From: UBA2040 sp041751955 | GTDB lineage: Bacteria > Bacteroidota > Bacteroidia > Flavobacteriales_D > Crocinitomicaceae | Reading direction: 5' to 3' | DNA: 19,772 bases | Assembly (NCBI GenBank): GCA_041751955.1 | Contig: JBGSIB010000033.1 | Coordinates: forward strand, 1 to 19,772 | In this document: piece after piece, positions 16,663 through 19,772 of the stretch | Layout: each line of letters opens with the position of its first letter | Numbering within the stretch: the stretch's first letter is position 1 | Position numbers and translations under genes: made by a program | The notes under the pieces: model-generated | What the model was told of the DNA's origin: nothing | The model's database searches: none | The model's input: only the letters and a program-made list of their open reading frames with translations

Positions 16663-16909
16663 CAAGGAATTATTTTGAGCAAAAATACGGATTTGATAGT
16701 GCTTTTGCAACAGACCCGCCTATCGAAGTTACGGAGGAAGGTTGCACAGAATTTCACGAATTTATGACTTCTACAGTGCCAAATTTCTATTGCTCTCCCA
16801 ATAAAACACTCGATTAATCAAGGGAAACGAGAATTCAAGAACCTCAGCTCCTTTCATAATCTTCAAGACTTTCCACCCATCCTATGACAAAACAAACTAC
16901 AACATTCCT
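16663..16909. other. 247-bp intergenic stretch between kynU and Hcp-like copy A
   Basis: It holds the kynU promoter (16680-16710), a short palindrome CTCGATTAATCAAG (16809-16822) and a stray CACGAATTTATGAC word related to the GCCACGAATT repeats. No open frame of its own is convincing. Confidence 0.5.
16680..16710 (-). promoter_or_regulatory. Bacteroidota-type promoter for kynU
   Basis: On the minus strand TTG (16710-16708) is followed, after exactly 20 nt, by TATTTTTG (16687-16680), matching the -33 TTG and -7 TAnnTTTG elements of the Bacteroidota primary sigma factor. Transcription would begin close to 16673, leaving a leader of about 10-12 nt before the kynU ATG at 16662. It is the best promoter in the window and may drive the whole kynU-to-nadD block. 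Confidence 0.65.
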
Positions 16910-17329
16910 CTAATTTTTATAAGTCGTTTCTACTTCTTGGAAATGAAGTTCAAATTGTTCAGTTGGATCTTGACCCGACACATTTTTTGTTTGATAATTT
17001 CTGACGAATACATTTTCTAATTCATGAATAATCTTATTGCCATTCGTCATTCTGATGATCAATTGTACATTTTGAAAACCTTCATTATTTGTCATTGCCT
17101 GCAGAATCTCGGATGAATGTTGATCTTGTTTGCGCGTTATTACATACATCTGTTTAACACCTGGCAAGCCTTCGCGAGTAGTTTCGGGTTTTGTTTCCAA
17201 ATTGGCACTAATCAAGGTCATTTTCGTTTCACCTGAGTCTCCTAAATTATCAATCTTTAAACCGATATCTTGCGAAAAGAAGCTTGATGAAGACAAAAGA
17301 AGAGCACATAAAAAAAGTAGATTTTTCAT
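16910..17329 (-). CDS. Secreted Hcp-like protein, copy A
   Basis: 139 aa with a signal peptide (MKNLLFLCALLLSSSSFFSQ, cleavage expected before Gln20). The mature part follows the layout of the Hcp tube-protein family: an opening LKIDNLGDSGETKMTLISANL, a central ITRKQDQHSSEILQA strand-helix unit, the strand NVQLIIRMTNG, and the closing LENVFVRNYQ...DPTEQFELHFQEVE, which mirrors the Hcp L.dVlv..Y...P.E...LnF.kiE pattern. True Hcp proteins of type VI secretion have no signal peptide, so this one is more likely exported and used differently. No other type VI genes are in the window. Copy B lies 130 bp upstream with the same length. The Hcp assignment is from motif resemblance only. Confidence 0.62.
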   Translation of the reverse strand: MKNLLFLCALLLSSSSFFSQDIGLKIDNLGDSGETKMTLISANLETKPETTREGLPGVKQMYVITRKQDQHSSEILQAMTNNEGFQNVQLIIRMTNGNKIIHELENVFVRNYQTKNVSGQDPTEQFELHFQEVETTYKN

Positions 17330-17360
17330 AATCGTTTGTATTTGAGTTATTGGAATATCT

Positions 17361-17368
17361 CAAAATTA
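17361..17368 (-). promoter_or_regulatory. Possible -7 element before Hcp-like copy A
   Basis: On the minus strand this reads TAATTTTG, an exact TAnnTTTG match, 31 nt before the start codon of copy A. No TTG lies at the expected -33 position. The placement after the hairpin that follows copy B suggests that copy A has its own transcript start. Confidence 0.4.
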
Positions 17369-17403
17369 CATGGTCTCGATTATAAAAACCTACTGGTTTA
17401 CCT

Positions 17404-17437
17404 AGAGGGAAGAAAAATCTATACTTTTCTTCCCTCT
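17404..17437. terminator. Perfect 13-bp hairpin between the Hcp-like paralogs
   Basis: AGAGGGAAGAAAA (17404-17416) pairs perfectly with TTTTCTTCCCTCT (17425-17437), with an 8-nt loop. It lies 22 nt past the stop codon of copy B in the direction of transcription. On the minus strand no clear U-tract follows (TAGGTAAACC), so it is a good hairpin but not a textbook intrinsic terminator; on the plus strand the following bases are T- and C-rich. Confidence 0.55.
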
Positions 17438-17459
17438 TCTATCTTTCCATTGTCGATGT

Positions 17460-17879
17460 TTACTTTGAACCAACAATTTGGTCGATTTGAAATTGTAAAT
17501 AAAATTGCTCGGTCGGTTTTTGTCCAGCAACGTTTATCGTGCCATATTCCAACATAATAACGTTTGTCAATTCATGAACAATACTAGTCCCATTCGGAAG
17601 CTTTACACTAATTTTTACTTTTTTGTAGAGTCTTCCTTTATTGATTCCGTCCATAATATCGTTGGAAGTTGCATCTTGCATACGAGTGACAACATACACT
17701 CGTTTGTTGCTCGTTTGACCATTCGTACTTAGTACTGGTGCAACTTGTAAGTTGGCACTAATGACAGATAAATCCATAGGCTTTGCGTTAATAAAATCTT
17801 CAAACCCTACAGTCACTGTTTGAGAAAACAAGCCAGTCGATGTTAAAAGTAAAGCGCAAATAAATAGTAAATTTTTCAT
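17460..17879 (-). CDS. Secreted Hcp-like protein, copy B
   Basis: 139 aa, the same length as copy A and clearly paralogous: the signal peptides are nearly alike (MKNLLFICALLLTSTGLFSQ), and the shared positions include ISANL, the VYVVTRMQD...S..I unit (copy A MYVITRKQD), NGTSIVHELTNV (NGNKIIHELENV) and NVAGQKPTEQFYLQFQ. The middle and the first part of the mature domain have diverged well beyond recent duplication. The ATG at 17879 is chosen, because the upstream ATG at 17912 lies on a promoter-like element and 17879 gives the same start as copy A. An Hcp-like fold is inferred from the same motif layout as in copy A. Confidence 0.62.
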   Translation of the reverse strand: MKNLLFICALLLTSTGLFSQTVTVGFEDFINAKPMDLSVISANLQVAPVLSTNGQTSNKRVYVVTRMQDATSNDIMDGINKGRLYKKVKISVKLPNGTSIVHELTNVIMLEYGTINVAGQKPTEQFYLQFQIDQIVGSK

Positions 17880-17909
17880 CTTCAGAATTATTAAATTAAA
17901 TGATTGAAT

Positions 17910-17917
17910 CAAAAGTA
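17910..17917 (-). promoter_or_regulatory. Possible -7 element before Hcp-like copy B
   Basis: TACTTTTG on the minus strand matches TAnnTTTG and lies 30 nt before the copy B ATG, the same position as the element before copy A. The -33 region has no TTG. It covers the alternative start codon at 17912, which supports the start at 17879. Confidence 0.4.
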
Positions 17918-18006
17918 GATGACCCTTCTTAATAAAATCTCTCTGAATTCATGGAGAAAATAAAAATCTCTGAATACTTTTTTGCTGGTAAAAGGCGAGT
18001 TTTACT

Positions 18007-18825
18007 TTAATAATTCCCGCCAGTAAAAGGATATAATTTAAACAAAGCGTCGTAAATAGCATGGTGTAAAATTGTCGCATGATTTTCCTTTTTCATATAG
18101 TTAAAACTGAAGGTCACCTTGCTCCCTTTCACCTTTTTCATTACATTTCTTAGCTTTCGTGCATCTCGTTTCATGATTCTATGCTCTTTTGCGCCGACTG
18201 AAATAGATACATAAACGGGTGATTGAATGTTTTCAGACAGTTTTGCAGCTTGTTTGGATAAAGAGTTTTCATCCCACCATAAACTTGGACTGACAATTAA
18301 ATAATGAGAGAACATTTGTGGTTTTTTCAATAGAATTTCGCTAGCCAGCAATCCACCGAGCAACTGACCGATGAGATAATTGGTACCATTTGTTTTGAAG
18401 TTTTTATCGATGTAAGGCTTCATTTCTATATCCAAAAATTGAATGAACTCAGCTGAATGTCCACTAGTTGGATAATTCGTTCGTAAACTTTCACTGTCAG
18501 TATGAAAAGTAAAATCACGCTTTCTATCCACATTTTCTATTCCCACCACGATAAAATCCGGCATTCCCATTTGCAATTCGAAAAACTGAACCAAACCAAC
18601 AATGTGAAGGAAATCTTCATGTGCCGAGCCGTCCAAAACATACAGCACAGAATAAGTAGAATCCTTGCCAAAATTTAAAGGCAAATGGATATTTAGTATT
18701 CTTGTTTCATTTAGAACTTTCGATTCTATTTTGTGAATTTCACCAATTGAATAGATTTCGGTATTTTGAGAAAAGGTGGTTAGTCTTATTAAACCTATAA
18801 GCGCCAGGAGAATAGAACATTTCAT
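18007..18825 (-). CDS. Secreted alpha/beta-hydrolase of the esterase family, nucleophile serine replaced
   Basis: 272-aa protein of the esterase D / IroE-like (COG2819 type) alpha/beta-hydrolase family with an N-terminal signal peptide (MKCSILLALIGLIRLTTFSQ). Recognisable parts are YSVLYVLDGSAHEDFLHIVG (the strand before the oxyanion loop), VVGIENVDRKRDFTFHTD, and KENHATILHHAI, whose His249 fits the catalytic histidine. The nucleophile elbow, normally GHSLGG, reads GQLLGG at 153-158, so the serine position is Leu155 (codon TTG; the serine codon TCG differs by one base). As sequenced it should be catalytically dead or altered. It has its own gap on both sides: 127 bp to copy B and 129 bp to the divergent gene. 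A sequencing error is possible. Confidence 0.8.
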   Translation of the reverse strand: MKCSILLALIGLIRLTTFSQNTEIYSIGEIHKIESKVLNETRILNIHLPLNFGKDSTYSVLYVLDGSAHEDFLHIVGLVQFFELQMGMPDFIVVGIENVDRKRDFTFHTDSESLRTNYPTSGHSAEFIQFLDIEMKPYIDKNFKTNGTNYLIGQLLGGLLASEILLKKPQMFSHYLIVSPSLWWDENSLSKQAAKLSENIQSPVYVSISVGAKEHRIMKRDARKLRNVMKKVKGSKVTFSFNYMKKENHATILHHAIYDALFKLYPFTGGNY

Positions 18826-18954
18826 CTTTTTTTAGGAGGAAGATAATAATATTTATTCTTCAGAAAAGATTCGAACCCATTCATATGGAAATCTTAATTA
18901 AAAATTTAACAATTGACCAAAAAATATCCGTAATTTTCACCAAAAATCAAAGCT

Positions 18955-19521
18955 ATGACTAAAAAATTACTTTCAACTTTTATTGTTTTGTGTGCTTCAT
19001 TTAGCTCGTTCGCGCAAATTTTCAGTGAAGACTTTTCTAACCTCAATGGAGCTCTACCCGCCGGTTGGACTATGATTAATGTAGACGGAAACATTCCTAA
19101 TGCCGCTGTCTCTCAATTCACAACCGCTTGGATAATTGCTGGAGATTTTGACAATCCTACAGATACTGTTGCCATGAGCAATTCTTGGTACACTCCAGCA
19201 GGAACTTCAAATGATTGGTTGATAACACCATCCATTGCCTTAACCACGAACAATGTTTTAAGTTGGGAAGCTGAGTCACAAGATGCTCTATATTTAGAAT
19301 CCTACGAGGTGCGTGTTTCTACTACAACTCCTACGGTAACTGGATTTCTTGCCAATCCTGCCCTTTTTACAATAGCTGGTGAAGCTGGAGCCGTTTGGAC
19401 AACACACACTGTAGATCTTCAAGCGGCAGGTTATTCGAATCAAAATGTCTATTTAGCGTGGCGAAATATATCCACAGATGAATTTGTCATTATGATTGAT
19501 GATATTTCTCAGTTCGTCTAA
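18955..19521 (+). CDS. Secreted choice-of-anchor-J (cleaved-adhesin) domain protein without sorting tail
   Basis: 188 aa with a signal peptide (MTKKLLSTFIVLCASFSSFAQ). The rest is one domain: FSEDFSNLNGALPAGWTMINVDG, then SNDWLITPSIALTTNNVLSWEA, YEVRVSTT, VYLAWRN and FVIMIDDIS, the beta-sandwich pattern of cleaved-adhesin/choice-of-anchor-J domains found in Bacteroidota surface proteins. In most relatives this domain is followed by further domains and a type IX secretion C-terminal signal; here the chain stops two residues after the usual IDDIS end strand. The stop overlaps the end of a transposase frame on the other strand, so truncation by an insertion element is likely. Confidence 0.78.
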   Translation: MTKKLLSTFIVLCASFSSFAQIFSEDFSNLNGALPAGWTMINVDGNIPNAAVSQFTTAWIIAGDFDNPTDTVAMSNSWYTPAGTSNDWLITPSIALTTNNVLSWEAESQDALYLESYEVRVSTTTPTVTGFLANPALFTIAGEAGAVWTTHTVDLQAAGYSNQNVYLAWRNISTDEFVIMIDDISQFV

Positions 19522-19772
19522 AAACCCATTTCCTGATTCCAACCCAACCGTTTTTTTGATAAATATACATGTTTTAAGCCTGTTCCCGAGTTCGTTTTAC
19601 AAAAAGTTATAGGATGAGTTTCCTTTGCAAAAACGCCGAAAATCGCCTTGAAATAGCTGCTCAGAACCAAAAAATCAGCCCCAAGTTCTCTTAGGAGCTT
19701 TTTGAGTGTATTTTGGTCGATTAAATTCATAATCCTGCGCAAATTGTAAGCAGTAAAGATCAATCCAACATC
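19518..19772 (-). mobile_element. 3' end of a probable IS1182-like transposase, running off the window
   Basis: The minus-strand frame is open from the window edge (19772) to a TAG at 19518-19520, giving 84 codons. The segment DVGLIFTAYNLRRIMNLI resembles the C-terminal TAYNLRRIxN signature of IS1182-like (IS4-related DDE) transposases; the tail FKAIFGVFAKETHPI also fits such ends. The first part of the gene and both terminal inverted repeats are not visible, so the family is tentative. The TAG overlaps the adhesin TAA by two bases on the other strand, which suggests that the element edge coincides with that gene's end. Confidence 0.55.

Noticed and set aside
16697..16722. Minus-strand GGGTCTGTTGCAAAAGC, reminiscent of IS6-family terminal repeats (GGTTCTGTTGCAAAG).
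   Set aside because: No transposase, no second end and no target duplication are nearby, and the TTGCAA overlaps the -33 part of the kynU promoter. Chance similarity is more likely.
16572..16817. Plus-strand open frame of 81 codons across the kynU start.
   Set aside because: More than a third of it is antisense to kynU and the rest is promoter and repeat-word DNA; the translation looks like no known family.
16910..17329. Cys8 in the signal peptide of the Hcp-like proteins as a lipoprotein site.
   Set aside because: The cysteine lies in the middle of the hydrophobic core with no LxxC lipobox, and both copies have a clear FSQ cleavage region later.
18913..18938. TTG...TAATTTTC as a promoter for the choice-of-anchor-J gene.
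   Set aside because: The spacing is only 15 nt and the -7 element has a mismatch, so it does not meet the standard used for kynU.
18948..18976. Minus-strand TAGCTTTG with an upstream TTG as a promoter for the esterase-like gene.
   Set aside because: It lies within the start of the divergent gene, 123 nt from the esterase ATG, with an 18-nt spacing. It may be real but is too easily a chance match.

Overview
The window looks like chromosomal DNA of a Bacteroidota bacterium, most probably of the Flavobacteriales. The evidence is AT-rich DNA, no obvious Shine-Dalgarno sequences, signal peptides ending in ...AQ or ...SQ, a TTG-N20-TAnnTTTG promoter, a yicC-gmk-nadD gene order, a kynurenine pathway, and a secreted choice-of-anchor-J protein. 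No species can be named from the sequence.

Layout. 1-4659 (+): cell-wall elongation genes, namely the 3' end of PBP2 (mrdA), rodA, and a bifunctional class A penicillin-binding protein. 4661-9193 (+): the two subunits of a 3-oxoacid CoA-transferase (scoA, scoB), separated by one large GT-C-type membrane glycosyltransferase-like gene and followed by a second. The spacing is so tight (overlaps of 1-4 nt, gaps of 0-1 nt, and one 64-nt gap before the class A PBP) that 1-9193 may be one or two transcripts. 9194-9241: convergent junction with a weak hairpin. 9242-16662 (-): ten collinear genes, transcribed in the order kynU, a 70-aa membrane protein, kmo, an outer-membrane barrel-like protein, an ArsC/Spx-like protein, an EamA transporter, yicC, gmk, nadD (nine named plus the small ORF counted among them as one of the block). 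A well-formed Bacteroidota promoter sits directly before kynU. Three intergenic palindromes built of repeated words lie in three of the gaps of this block.

16910-18825 (-): an accessory stretch with two tandem paralogous 139-aa secreted proteins that resemble the Hcp tube-protein fold but carry signal peptides, and a secreted esterase-family protein whose nucleophile serine position reads as leucine. 18955-19521 (+): a secreted choice-of-anchor-J (cleaved-adhesin) protein without a type IX sorting tail. 19518-19772 (-): the C-terminal part of a probable IS1182-like transposase running off the window, whose stop codon overlaps the adhesin stop.

How the genes work together. PBP2, RodA and the class A PBP polymerise and cross-link peptidoglycan. 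ScoA and ScoB together move CoA between succinate and acetoacetate. KMO and KynU convert kynurenine to 3-hydroxyanthranilate, which elsewhere can feed quinolinate and NAD synthesis; nadD, an NAD biosynthesis gene, lies at the far end of the same strand block, although haaO, nadC and tryptophan dioxygenase are not in the window. No CRISPR array, tRNA or rRNA was seen, and no intergenic stretch exceeds 300 bases. The most unusual region is the accessory 16.9-19.8 kb end.
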